A DNA stretch of 47,405 nt from Clostridia bacterium (GTDB taxonomy: Bacteria; Bacillota; Clostridia; Oscillospirales; CAG-272), in the NCBI GenBank assembly GCA_017450965.1, contig JAFSSQ010000043.1, positions 1 to 47,405 of the forward strand, in the 5' to 3' direction. A model generated the notes under the pieces. It ran no database searches, was not told where the DNA came from, and saw only the letters and a list, made by a program, of their open reading frames with translations. Within the stretch, counting starts at the first letter, position 1. Each line of letters opens with the position of its first letter. This document shows positions 7,076 to 13,609 of this stretch, in pieces. A program made the position numbers and the translations under genes.

Positions 7076-7792
7076 TCAAAGCGCGTTCAAGAGCCGCCGG
7101 ACGTTTTGATAGCGGTCTTTCGGGTTGACCTGCGTGCATTTTTTCACGATCCTGCCGGCGCGCCCGGGCGCGAGCGTTTCGCTCGGGTGGCAGCCGGTGA
7201 GCATCACGTTGAAAAGGACGCCCGCGGCGTAGATATCCGCGCGCGCGTCGCTCTGGGCGATCCCGAGCTGCTCCGGCGGGGCGTATCCCACCGTCCCCAT
7301 CACCACCGTGTCCCGCGGCCTGTCGGATACCGTGCGGGAGACGTTGAAGTCGATCAGCACCACGCGCCCCGTCGCGGAGATCATCACGTTCTCCGGCTTG
7401 ACGTCCCGGTGCACGAGGGCGCGCTCGTGCAGAACGGCCAGCGCCGAGCAAACGCCGATCATCACCTCCCGCGCCTCGCGGTAGCGGTACCGGCGGATCT
7501 CGGTCACGGCGGCGACGGTCACGCCGTCCACGTATTCTTCCAGCACCGCTTCCCCGTCGGAGAGGCGAACGGCGTCGTAGACCTCCGGCAGATTGACGCA
7601 CCGGAGCGAGCGGAGCGTTTCGTACACGGGAGAGCAAAACGGCAAAAGGTGCAGTACCAGATCCCGCCCGAGCGCCCGGTGCCGCAGGCGCAGCGTCCGG
7701 CAGCCGTTTTTTTCGGAGAGAACGCTCACCACGCGGTACTCCGTCAGCAGCCGCGCGAGGTATTCCTCGCGCGTGGCGCCCGTTCCGGTCAT
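7076..7792 (-). CDS. Small Ser/Thr protein kinase-like protein, ATP-site lysine missing
   Basis: 238 residues. The C-lobe is clear: HRDVKPENVM (128-137) with catalytic Asp130, Lys132 and Asn135; DFN (148-150) in place of DFG but keeping the metal Asp148; GTVGYAPPEQ (167-176) activation segment; DIYAAGV (187-193). The N-lobe is eroded: there is no glycine-rich loop, and where VAIK is expected the sequence is DLVLHLL (44-50), without the ATP-anchoring Lys. No membrane helix or PASTA domain, so it is a cytoplasmic, soluble protein. Its ATG overlaps the HTH gene stop (ATGA at 7789-7792), indicating translational coupling. It may be a slow kinase, a pseudokinase, or one using another Lys; a regulatory partner of the HTH protein is likely. 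Confidence 0.85.
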   Translation of the reverse strand: MTGTGATREEYLARLLTEYRVVSVLSEKNGCRTLRLRHRALGRDLVLHLLPFCSPVYETLRSLRCVNLPEVYDAVRLSDGEAVLEEYVDGVTVAAVTEIRRYRYREAREVMIGVCSALAVLHERALVHRDVKPENVMISATGRVVLIDFNVSRTVSDRPRDTVVMGTVGYAPPEQLGIAQSDARADIYAAGVLFNVMLTGCHPSETLAPGRAGRIVKKCTQVNPKDRYQNVRRLLNAL

Positions 7793-8214
7793 CCGACCGT
7801 CTCCTCCCCGAGGGAGAAGAGGATCCCGTTCGTCTCCACCACGGAGAGCTTTTTGCAGAGGCCGTAGATCACGGCGCAGTCAAAGGGCAGCTTGATATAA
7901 AGCGGCGGATAGCCCGCGCATTTGAGCAGCTTTTGCGTTTTGTCGAGATCCAGCCCCATACCGAACGCAAGCGCGAGCAGCTTTTTCCGGTCCGGCGCCC
8001 GCTTCCCGGAAAAGATCTGATAGGCGTAGACCTCGGACATTTCGGACAGGCGGATAGCCTCCGCTTTTGTCCTTCCGCTCTCCGCCAGCAGCTTTTCCAG
8101 CATAGCGGAAAGCAAGTCGGAAACCATCGCGTCCCCGTTTTCCCGGTAAAACCGGGTAAAATCCTCGCAATGCTCCAGCTCCGCCAGCAGGTCGTTCGTG
8201 CTTTTCGTCTCCAC
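7789..8214 (-). CDS. HTH (XRE-like) regulator paired with the kinase
   Basis: 141 residues from a GTG at 8212-8214 with GGAGAAGG upstream. The open frame extends to a TTG at 8298, but that lies in the -35 box of the promoter at 8270-8298, so the GTG start is preferred. Residues 34-100 look like a helix-turn-helix domain: LLEKLLAESGRTKAEAIR, then SEVYAYQIFSGKRAPDRKKL, then a helix with LALAFGMGLDL. The rest (101-141) is a helical tail. From memory, small proteins of this layout often sit beside kinase-like genes in Clostridia. It leads the operon, so it may control expression of the nucleoside hydrolase and amidohydrolase genes, possibly modified by or bound to the kinase. Targets are unknown. 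Confidence 0.75.
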   Translation of the reverse strand: METKSTNDLLAELEHCEDFTRFYRENGDAMVSDLLSAMLEKLLAESGRTKAEAIRLSEMSEVYAYQIFSGKRAPDRKKLLALAFGMGLDLDKTQKLLKCAGYPPLYIKLPFDCAVIYGLCKKLSVVETNGILFSLGEETVG

Positions 8215-8269
8215 AGCGCCCTTCTCCGTTTCCGTTTCCCCGCGCGCGGCGCGCGCGGGATCTGCCGTT

Positions 8270-8298
8270 ATCATACACCAAACGCGGGGAAAAGTCAA
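8270..8298 (-). promoter_or_regulatory. Promoter of the HTH-kinase-nucleoside hydrolase operon
   Basis: On the minus strand, TTGACT (8293-8298) and TATGAT (8270-8275) with a 17-bp spacer. The leader contains a very GC-rich inverted repeat (8239-8247 with 8251-8259) between the predicted start site and the ribosome site. Confidence 0.75.
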
Positions 8299-8347
8299 AC
8301 GGTCTTTTTCTTTCTTTTGCGTTTTCCTTCCGCGCCGGTGCGCAAGA

Positions 8348-8377
8348 AAAAACGCACCGGACGGCCGGTGCGTTTTT
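8348..8377. terminator. Bidirectional terminator-like hairpin between divergent units
   Basis: A 13-bp stem, 8348-8360 with 8365-8377 and loop ACGG, has A/T ends giving T-runs in both directions. It sits between the HTH operon promoter and the accessory island and would insulate the two divergent units. Confidence 0.75.
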
Positions 8378-8487
8378 ATTTTTTGGATCTCATATAGGCG
8401 ATCAGGCGAATGAAATCCGCGCTCAAAACCAAACTTTCGCTTAAAAATGACGTCTGTATCGGAAATATTTCAAAAAAAACCGAAAAC

Positions 8488-8530
8488 TATGCTGGCAGCA
8501 TAAGACTTTTGTCGCGGGCGTGTGTAAAAT
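8488..8530 (+). promoter_or_regulatory. Island promoter 1 with upstream palindrome
   Basis: A palindrome TATGCTG-G-CAGCATA (8488-8502) is followed at once by AGACTT (8503-8508), a 16-bp spacer and TAAAAT (8525-8530). The same arrangement recurs at 11840-11883. A site touching a non-consensus -35 box suggests an activator, or a repressor that blocks polymerase. The leader to the first gene is about 75 nt. Confidence 0.65.
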
Positions 8531-8611
8531 AGAGGGGAAAATGGTTTTTCTTTGCAGAAAGCGATCCAATCATCAAAGCGAAAGCGTGATAAAAGGAGGG
8601 CAATCAAACGC

Positions 8612-9355
8612 ATGAAAAAAGAATCAAAAAAAGACCTTATCTTTGAAACTTGTGATTCGGGGCGCCGGGTCAAACTTACAAAGAAAAACGCCGAAAAAGC
8701 GGAGACGGAAATCATGGCGCTCTCCCGATACCAAAGAGCGTATGATCCAAACGCCGCGCCGGACTTGCAAGAAACGGAAGGCGGGTTCAAAGGGTATCGC
8801 GGTTCCACGGCCTACTGGGGTACTGTTCTGAAAGACAATCTGCTGCCCGGAAAGAAACCGGCACACGATTTAAATCTGGCGATCTGGTATTTTCTTTCTG
8901 CGGTAAACCGGGATAATACCACGCATCTGCACGGGGCAGATAAAACAGAAATCAACAAAAAACTGTTTGAAAATAAAGACAATCTCCTCAACTGGCTGAA
9001 AAACCCGCAGAAAACGAATTACGCAATCATCCGTTTGATCGGTGAAAAAACGGAAGCGACCGGCAGAAGAAACCTGTCTTTCGCCTCCAAGTTTGCCCAT
9101 TACGCGGCGGCGTACGTTTTCCGCGGCAAAAAGGAGGAAGACAACTTCTCCGTTTACGACAGCCTGCTGCGGAGGGTGCTTCCGGCATATTGCCGGGCGT
9201 ACGGAATCACAATCGGTTCTCTCACCGGTAACTATCCCGCCTATCAAGAATCGATTGACGAACTGCGGCAAGCGGCGGCAAAAGAAACGGGGGAACTCCT
9301 GACAAGGCGGGAACTGGATCATCTGCTTTGGTTTTATCACAACAACAACTTGTAA
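8612..9355 (+). CDS. Hypothetical protein, first gene of the accessory island
   Basis: 247 residues from ATG 8612, with AAAGGAGGG at 8593-8600; a start at 8552 lacks such a site. I do not recognise the family with certainty. It is soluble, charged and predicted mainly helical, with no signal peptide or membrane segment. The block LSFASKFAHYAAAYVF (155-170) followed by FSVYDSLLRRVLPAYC (179-194) resembles the FASKYCxFH...YPIYDxxV pattern I associate with small helical proteins found in defence or mobile loci; this is a weak recollection. Codon use is AT-rich compared with flanking genes. It is 15 nt from the next gene and probably cotranscribed with the three downstream. Confidence 0.75.
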   Translation: MKKESKKDLIFETCDSGRRVKLTKKNAEKAETEIMALSRYQRAYDPNAAPDLQETEGGFKGYRGSTAYWGTVLKDNLLPGKKPAHDLNLAIWYFLSAVNRDNTTHLHGADKTEINKKLFENKDNLLNWLKNPQKTNYAIIRLIGEKTEATGRRNLSFASKFAHYAAAYVFRGKKEEDNFSVYDSLLRRVLPAYCRAYGITIGSLTGNYPAYQESIDELRQAAAKETGELLTRRELDHLLWFYHNNNL

Positions 9356-9370
9356 CAGAAGGGGTAGAAT

Positions 9371-10603
9371 ATGCTTGAAATTGAAAGAATCTCTTGTCCT
9401 TCCTGCGGATCATCAGATATTATGATGATTTCAAAAACACGAGGAATCTGCAATGTTTGCGAAAGCGCCTTTGCTGTTTCAGAAAAAGAGCAAAGAGGTA
9501 ACTCCGGAGCGGAAAAAGAAAAATCCGTCTGTGTTATTTATATAAACAATGAGTGGACAGATGAGGATTTTCTCAAAGAGGCTTGGAAGTCGTTAGCAAA
9601 CGAAGATGCGCCAGATGATATTTACAACTATGATTTTAGCAAGGTGGAAATTGAGGCGCAAGCCATAGCACTTGACATCGCTCAGGCAGATCTGACATAT
9701 CAGGCAAGCGTCGGGTATGACAGGCAAGAGCCGTATATCGAAACTGAAGAATACGAGGTGCGTGTCGGCGATCGCGTTGTCAAAAAAGAAAGACCGGTAA
9801 CAAAATACAAAACCGTAACAGACTGGCATCCCACGCAAGGCAATTATCACGCAGAATCAAAAGTCCTTTTTGAAGTAGATAAAGGAAAAGACTTTGACGA
9901 AAAGAGTTTTTTATCAAGCGCAAAAACCGCCGCAAAAGAATCAAGGATTTTTGCCGATGACGAAGAAGACCTTTATAAAATCTCTCCTGCTGTAAAACAG
10001 CAAATCATAGAAGGACATAAACAGAATTTCTACTCTGCGGTATTTGAATCGCTTCCCGGTGATTTTTTCCACAAGAAAAATCTGTCGGTACAAACACAAA
10101 AAATCACAGACAAGCAAACTACGATCTATGTGGTATCCGAAGTGTCTGCAAGTATCAACTACAAAGGTAAAGAATATACCAAACGCGCCTATCCTTTCGG
10201 CGAAATGCTTGTAGTGGGCGATAAAATTCCAAATGAAAACGGATTGGAAAACCATTGCAAGGAAATCCGCGCCTCTATTCCGAACATGGTATGGGAGAGA
10301 ATAAAAAAGAACACTTTTCTTTCCATAATCTTGATGCTTCTTTCGATCTTCGTTTCCGCATTCATTCGTTCTTATCTTCTTGTCATCCCAGTCTTTCTTG
10401 CGTCTGCGTTGTTTTTTGCGTACAGTTTGCTTAGCGACTTCAAAACAGAAAAACTGATCCATCGGCAAGTAAACGATGAATGTAACAATTATGCAGAAAA
10501 CCACTTGGCGAGAAGAAAAGAGAAGTTGGAAGAGAAACTACGTTCTCTCAAACTGGAAGATGCAACAGAAGACGGTATTGAAAGCTACGGGAAAGGAGAG
10601 TAA
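9371..10603 (+). CDS. Zinc-ribbon membrane protein, unknown function
   Basis: 410 residues. An N-terminal zinc ribbon has Cys9, Cys12, Cys27 and Cys30 (SCPSCGS and ICNVCES). A long soluble, mixed alpha/beta region (50-310) is rich in Tyr, Glu and Lys and includes EEYEVRVGDRVVKKERPVTK (127-146). Two adjacent membrane helices follow (about 315-333 and 335-354), then a charged coiled-coil-like tail (370-395). With both ends likely in the cytoplasm, the large domain would face the cytosol. The ribosome site is AGAAGGGG. AT-rich. It is separated by 2 nt from the next gene. Zinc-ribbon-plus-membrane-helix proteins are common in Clostridia and mostly uncharacterised; I cannot name a function. Confidence 0.8.
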   Translation: MLEIERISCPSCGSSDIMMISKTRGICNVCESAFAVSEKEQRGNSGAEKEKSVCVIYINNEWTDEDFLKEAWKSLANEDAPDDIYNYDFSKVEIEAQAIALDIAQADLTYQASVGYDRQEPYIETEEYEVRVGDRVVKKERPVTKYKTVTDWHPTQGNYHAESKVLFEVDKGKDFDEKSFLSSAKTAAKESRIFADDEEDLYKISPAVKQQIIEGHKQNFYSAVFESLPGDFFHKKNLSVQTQKITDKQTTIYVVSEVSASINYKGKEYTKRAYPFGEMLVVGDKIPNENGLENHCKEIRASIPNMVWERIKKNTFLSIILMLLSIFVSAFIRSYLLVIPVFLASALFFAYSLLSDFKTEKLIHRQVNDECNNYAENHLARRKEKLEEKLRSLKLEDATEDGIESYGKGE

Positions 10604-10605
10604 AT

Positions 10606-11133
10606 ATGGGGACTGCAATAGAACTGAAAACAAAAACTTTTCGGATCGTTAGAATTGTTCTTATCGTCGTAGCGTTTATTGCGTTTCTTTACGGCATAAA
10701 AGCTACACGAACAGCAACGGCAAACAAAAACCACAATCCCGACAAAATCGTCCTTAAACTATCCGAACTCTCGTCAGAGGCAAAGAACTCCGATTCATAT
10801 AGCGGCAAATACTATGTCTATATGGATTATGAGATCGAAAACAAAACCGCTGCGGAACTGAAAATTGTAAGCGCTATTATAACCTTTTCTGACAAAAGCG
10901 GGAAAGAAATTATGAGCGTCCGGGGGGATTTTGGAAGCGGCAGTACGCTGAATATCAAAAAAATGAGCAAAGGAAACTCAAGAATATATCTTGAAAAGAG
11001 CATCAGTTATGCCGATGAAGATGTCGGATTTATGAATCTCTACAACGGGAACAAAGATAATTATTCCATTACTTATAAAATTGTAGGCGTTCAATGGACC
11101 GACGGATACTACTACAATAATTTTGGGTATTAA
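10606..11133 (+). CDS. Single-pass membrane protein with extracellular beta-sandwich-like domain
   Basis: 175 residues. A membrane helix at about 12-30 follows a short N-terminus containing Lys/Arg. The remainder looks like an all-beta domain of the FxLYD/DUF4352 kind: YYVYMDYEIENKTAAELK, then AIITFSDKSGKEI, then SKGNSRIYLEKSI, typical of secreted Gram-positive proteins that hang off one helix. No Cys and no lipobox. It begins 2 nt after the preceding stop and ends 18 nt before the next gene, so it belongs to the island operon. Function unknown. The domain guess rests on the strand pattern only. Confidence 0.75.
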   Translation: MGTAIELKTKTFRIVRIVLIVVAFIAFLYGIKATRTATANKNHNPDKIVLKLSELSSEAKNSDSYSGKYYVYMDYEIENKTAAELKIVSAIITFSDKSGKEIMSVRGDFGSGSTLNIKKMSKGNSRIYLEKSISYADEDVGFMNLYNGNKDNYSITYKIVGVQWTDGYYYNNFGY

Positions 11134-11151
11134 AAAAAGGAGAATAAACCC

Positions 11152-11649
11152 TTGAGTATTTTTGAAACACTTTCTAAAAAGCCGAAAACAACAAAAGAAA
11201 AAAACGAAGCGAAAAAGACAATTCTGCTTTTAATCGTTGCAGCTGCAATTCTTATGATTTCCGGCGGTATTGGCTATGCCGTTGTTGAAAGCAACGCTCT
11301 TCAAACCTTATTTTTCCTTATCGGGGGCGGCTTTTTCGTTATACTATTGTATCTGATTGCCGCCTATATAAAAATCAATGACACGGTTTTTCCTAAATAC
11401 ACTTGCGATAACTGCGGAGAATATCAGTTTGATTATGACGATATTGAAAAATGGGAAGTGGAAAAAAACCTTTATCATGACGACGGTTCCTTGTCTTTGA
11501 TCCTTGTAAATATGTACTGCAAGTGCAAAAAATGCGGAAAAACAATGAAAGTTGATGAATACTTGCCCGGAGAGACTCCAAGACTAAAAGATCCGACTAT
11601 AGAAGACAGGATTCAGTACTGTATGGATCTTGCTCACAAGCGGAGATAA
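11152..11649 (+). CDS. Two-helix membrane protein with C-terminal zinc ribbon
   Basis: 165 residues from a TTG start with AAAGGAG 8-9 nt upstream; no ATG is available in frame. Charged residues 1-22, membrane helices at about 23-45 and 50-73, then a zinc-ribbon-like domain with Cys85, Cys88, Cys123, Cys125 and Cys128 (CDNCGE and CKCKKCGK). The Cys domain would be cytoplasmic. It is the last gene of the island operon; a hairpin at 11700-11734 follows. Together with the 9371-10603 protein it gives the operon two zinc-ribbon membrane proteins. Function unknown. Confidence 0.75.
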   Translation: MSIFETLSKKPKTTKEKNEAKKTILLLIVAAAILMISGGIGYAVVESNALQTLFFLIGGGFFVILLYLIAAYIKINDTVFPKYTCDNCGEYQFDYDDIEKWEVEKNLYHDDGSLSLILVNMYCKCKKCGKTMKVDEYLPGETPRLKDPTIEDRIQYCMDLAHKRR

Positions 11650-11699
11650 ACAGATCAACTAACCTTTTTCTTGTTTGCTGAGAGCAAAAATGTAAAACA

Positions 11700-11734
11700 A
11701 CGCGCCGGAATCGGCTTTCCCGATTTCGGCGCGT
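11700..11734 (+). terminator. Probable terminator hairpin of the island operon
   Basis: A 15-bp stem, 11700-11714 with 11720-11734, has one G-T pair and loop CTTTC. The T-run behind it is broken (TCTGTCTTTC), so strength is uncertain. The rest of 11735-11839 shows nothing clear. Confidence 0.5.
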
Positions 11735-11839
11735 CTGTCTTTCAGATTCTTTGCGCAGCTTTCTTTCAGAAAGAGCGTTTCTCCCGAGTTTTTCCCGCCG
11801 TTGCTTTTCCCGTGCACGGGGCGTCGAAAAATCGCAAAA

Positions 11840-11883
11840 TTATGCTGGTAGCATAAGACTTTTCCGTTTTTTAGGTCTATAAT
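11840..11883 (+). promoter_or_regulatory. Island promoter 2 with the same upstream palindrome
   Basis: TTATGCT-GGT-AGCATAA (11840-11856), then AGACTT (11856-11861), a 16-bp spacer and TATAAT (11878-11883). Palindrome, -35 sequence and spacing match the promoter at 8488-8530, so one regulator probably controls both. Confidence 0.7.
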
Positions 11884-11929
11884 GACTTTAACGGCGAAAA
11901 ATGCCGAAAAAGAAAAGGAGAAAGAGTAT

Positions 11930-12262
11930 ATGGGATTCCTTGACGCAATGAAAGGCGCGAACTTCAACATGGGAACGGTGGACAGCCCGGATTTCAACGC
12001 TTGCTATCTCACGAAAAAGGAAGATCATTTCATGATCACCGGGGCTCAATCGGGAACGTATGAGTTTTCCCACGAGGACATCGCCTCCCTGAAGGTCGTG
12101 GCCGCGGGCGGCGATTGGATCAAGTACAAAATGACATTCCGGGACGGAAAGATCGCCATCATTCACTCTTTGATTGCGGGGAGCGACAAAGAAAACAAAA
12201 AGGGGCTCCGCGGGATGGTCAGCGTTGCGCCTCTGGAGCGGTTCTTCGGGGATTTGCTCTGA
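11930..12262 (+). CDS. Small hypothetical protein, second island transcript
   Basis: 110 residues from ATG 11930 (AAAAGGAG, 9 nt spacing). The frame is open further upstream to 11882, but that ATG lies in the -10 box. It is soluble, with no signal or helix. The strand-rich pattern DHFMITGAQSGTYEFSHEDI, then WIKYKMTFRDGKIAIIHSL, suggests a small PH-like or roadblock-like beta domain, but I do not recognise a family. Its promoter carries the same palindrome as the 8.5-kb operon, so it is expected to be co-expressed with it. The ORF ends 60 bp before the next promoter. Confidence 0.7.
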   Translation: MGFLDAMKGANFNMGTVDSPDFNACYLTKKEDHFMITGAQSGTYEFSHEDIASLKVVAAGGDWIKYKMTFRDGKIAIIHSLIAGSDKENKKGLRGMVSVAPLERFFGDLL

Positions 12263-12321
12263 TATGAAAGGTCCAAAGCGCCATGGACTTCCGGTTCACG
12301 GCGCTTTTCTTCGCTTTGCAG

Positions 12322-12350
12322 TTGACTTTTTCCCCGATTGTCTTTATACT
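12322..12350 (+). promoter_or_regulatory. Promoter of the Thr/Glu-linker protein gene
   Basis: TTGACT (12322-12327) and TATACT (12345-12350) with a 17-bp spacer; the start codon follows at 12386 after GGAAAGGAGG. The island palindrome is absent here. Confidence 0.8.
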
Positions 12351-12385
12351 GATAGCAGAAAAACCGGCGGAAAGGAGGGGATCCG

Positions 12386-13561
12386 ATGCGCTGTCCTCAT
12401 TGCGGCGCGGAGCTTGCGGAAGGGGCCGTATTCTGCCCGTACTGCATGACCTCGCTGACGAAAAAAACAGAAATCGCTCCTCTTTCCGGAAAGCGCCGGG
12501 CCCCGGGGGTGTGGGCGCTTTGCCTTTTGCTTCTGCTTCTGGCTGCCGCCGCGCCGGTCTTCTTCCTTTTGCGCGGGGCTGGGGACCCGCCGCCCGCCCT
12601 GCCGGCGGAAAGCGGCCCGGCGACAACGGAGAGCGCCGCCGCCGGAACGGAAAAAACGCCCGTCCCCGACGCGGAAACCGCCGCGGAGACCGGCGCCGCC
12701 GCGACGGAGCGCCCGGACACGGCGCCCGCGATAACGGAATCTGCGGAAACAATAACCGCGAAAACAAAATCCGCGGAAACGGCGCCCGCGGAAACCGCTC
12801 CCGCAGAAACGGCGGCGCACACGCAGCCCGTTGCGGGCACCGGCCCCGCCGAAACGGAAAAAACGATTCCTCCTCTCACCATGACCGGCGTCCCCGTCAC
12901 GGGGCAACCGGAAACGGAACCCGCGGTAACGGAACCCGCGGTAACGGAACCCGCGGTAACGGAACCCGCGGAAACAAAATCCGCGGAAACCGCTCCCGCG
13001 GAGACGGCGTCTGCGGAAACAACGGCGGCCCCGTACCACCCGTACCATATCTCCTACTGCGACCCCCGCGTGGAGCCTACCTGCACGCAGCCCGGACTGA
13101 CCGCGGGGACCCATTGCTCCCTCTGCGGCGAGATCCTGATCGCGCAGCAAATCATCCCGCCGGTTGGACACAACTTCGGGGCGCCGGGCTATACCAGGCC
13201 CGCCACCTGCATGAATTGCGGGGAGACGACCGGATCGCCGCTTCCGCCTCCCGAAATCATCATTACCTACGGTACGCTTCCGCGCAACGCCAGCTACAGC
13301 GGATACAGTCTCCTCCGGGTCGACGCCGTGGAGTGGACGCTGGACTACAACGGAAACGGAACCTACGACATCACGTTCATTTTTACCGTCACCAACGGAC
13401 TGTCTTTCCCCATCACTGCCGGTGTGCCGTGTAAGCTCTGCAGCGGGGGGGTTCTGAACTTGGATTACGCCGAAAAAAAAGAGCTCCTCCCGGGAGAACA
13501 GACGCAGGTGAAATCCGTTTTGCCCGAGGTGACCGGCGGGTCCTATTATCTCTATTTCTGA
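12386..13561 (+). CDS. Zinc-ribbon, single-helix protein with long Thr/Glu/Ala/Pro linker
   Basis: 391 residues. An N-terminal zinc ribbon (Cys3, Cys6, Cys17, Cys20) on the cytoplasmic side is followed by a membrane helix at about 41-62. A low-complexity outer linker (63-223) of Ala/Glu/Thr/Pro repeats includes TEPAVTEPAVTEPA from a 15-bp DNA repeat. The outer C-terminal domain has two more Cys pairs (CSLCGE and CMNCGET), a pattern seen in Gram-positive surface proteins, followed by a beta-rich region (280-391) containing YNGNGTYDITFIF. It has its own consensus promoter and a terminator at 13563. The layout is that of a wall-spanning sensor or adhesin; function unknown. Confidence 0.8.
   Translation: MRCPHCGAELAEGAVFCPYCMTSLTKKTEIAPLSGKRRAPGVWALCLLLLLLAAAAPVFFLLRGAGDPPPALPAESGPATTESAAAGTEKTPVPDAETAAETGAAATERPDTAPAITESAETITAKTKSAETAPAETAPAETAAHTQPVAGTGPAETEKTIPPLTMTGVPVTGQPETEPAVTEPAVTEPAVTEPAETKSAETAPAETASAETTAAPYHPYHISYCDPRVEPTCTQPGLTAGTHCSLCGEILIAQQIIPPVGHNFGAPGYTRPATCMNCGETTGSPLPPPEIIITYGTLPRNASYSGYSLLRVDAVEWTLDYNGNGTYDITFIFTVTNGLSFPITAGVPCKLCSGGVLNLDYAEKKELLPGEQTQVKSVLPEVTGGSYYLYF
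12918..12976 (+). repeat. 15-bp tandem repeat inside the linker
   Basis: About four units of ACGGAACCCGCGGTA, each coding for Thr-Glu-Pro-Ala-Val, the last diverging. It is in frame, so copy-number change would only lengthen or shorten the linker. Confidence 0.85.
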
Positions 13562-13562
13562 C

Positions 13563-13603
13563 AAAAACGCCCCGGCGGCTCGGACGGCCGCCGGGGCGTT
13601 TTT
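13563..13603. terminator. Bidirectional terminator between convergent genes
   Basis: A 17-bp stem, 13563-13579 with 13587-13603, has A/T ends. It terminates the 12386 gene and the DUF4185-like gene from the other side. Confidence 0.9.
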
Positions 13604-13609
13604 CTTTCG

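Noticed and set aside
5720..7867. 715-codon open frame on the plus strand
   Set aside because: Antisense to the amidohydrolase, nucleoside hydrolase and kinase genes, all of which have clear motifs.
12283..13434. Overlapping 383-codon frame in the same direction as the linker protein
   Set aside because: Its start lies before the promoter, and the translation is repetitive Gly/Asn/Arg from the other reading of the Thr/Glu repeats.
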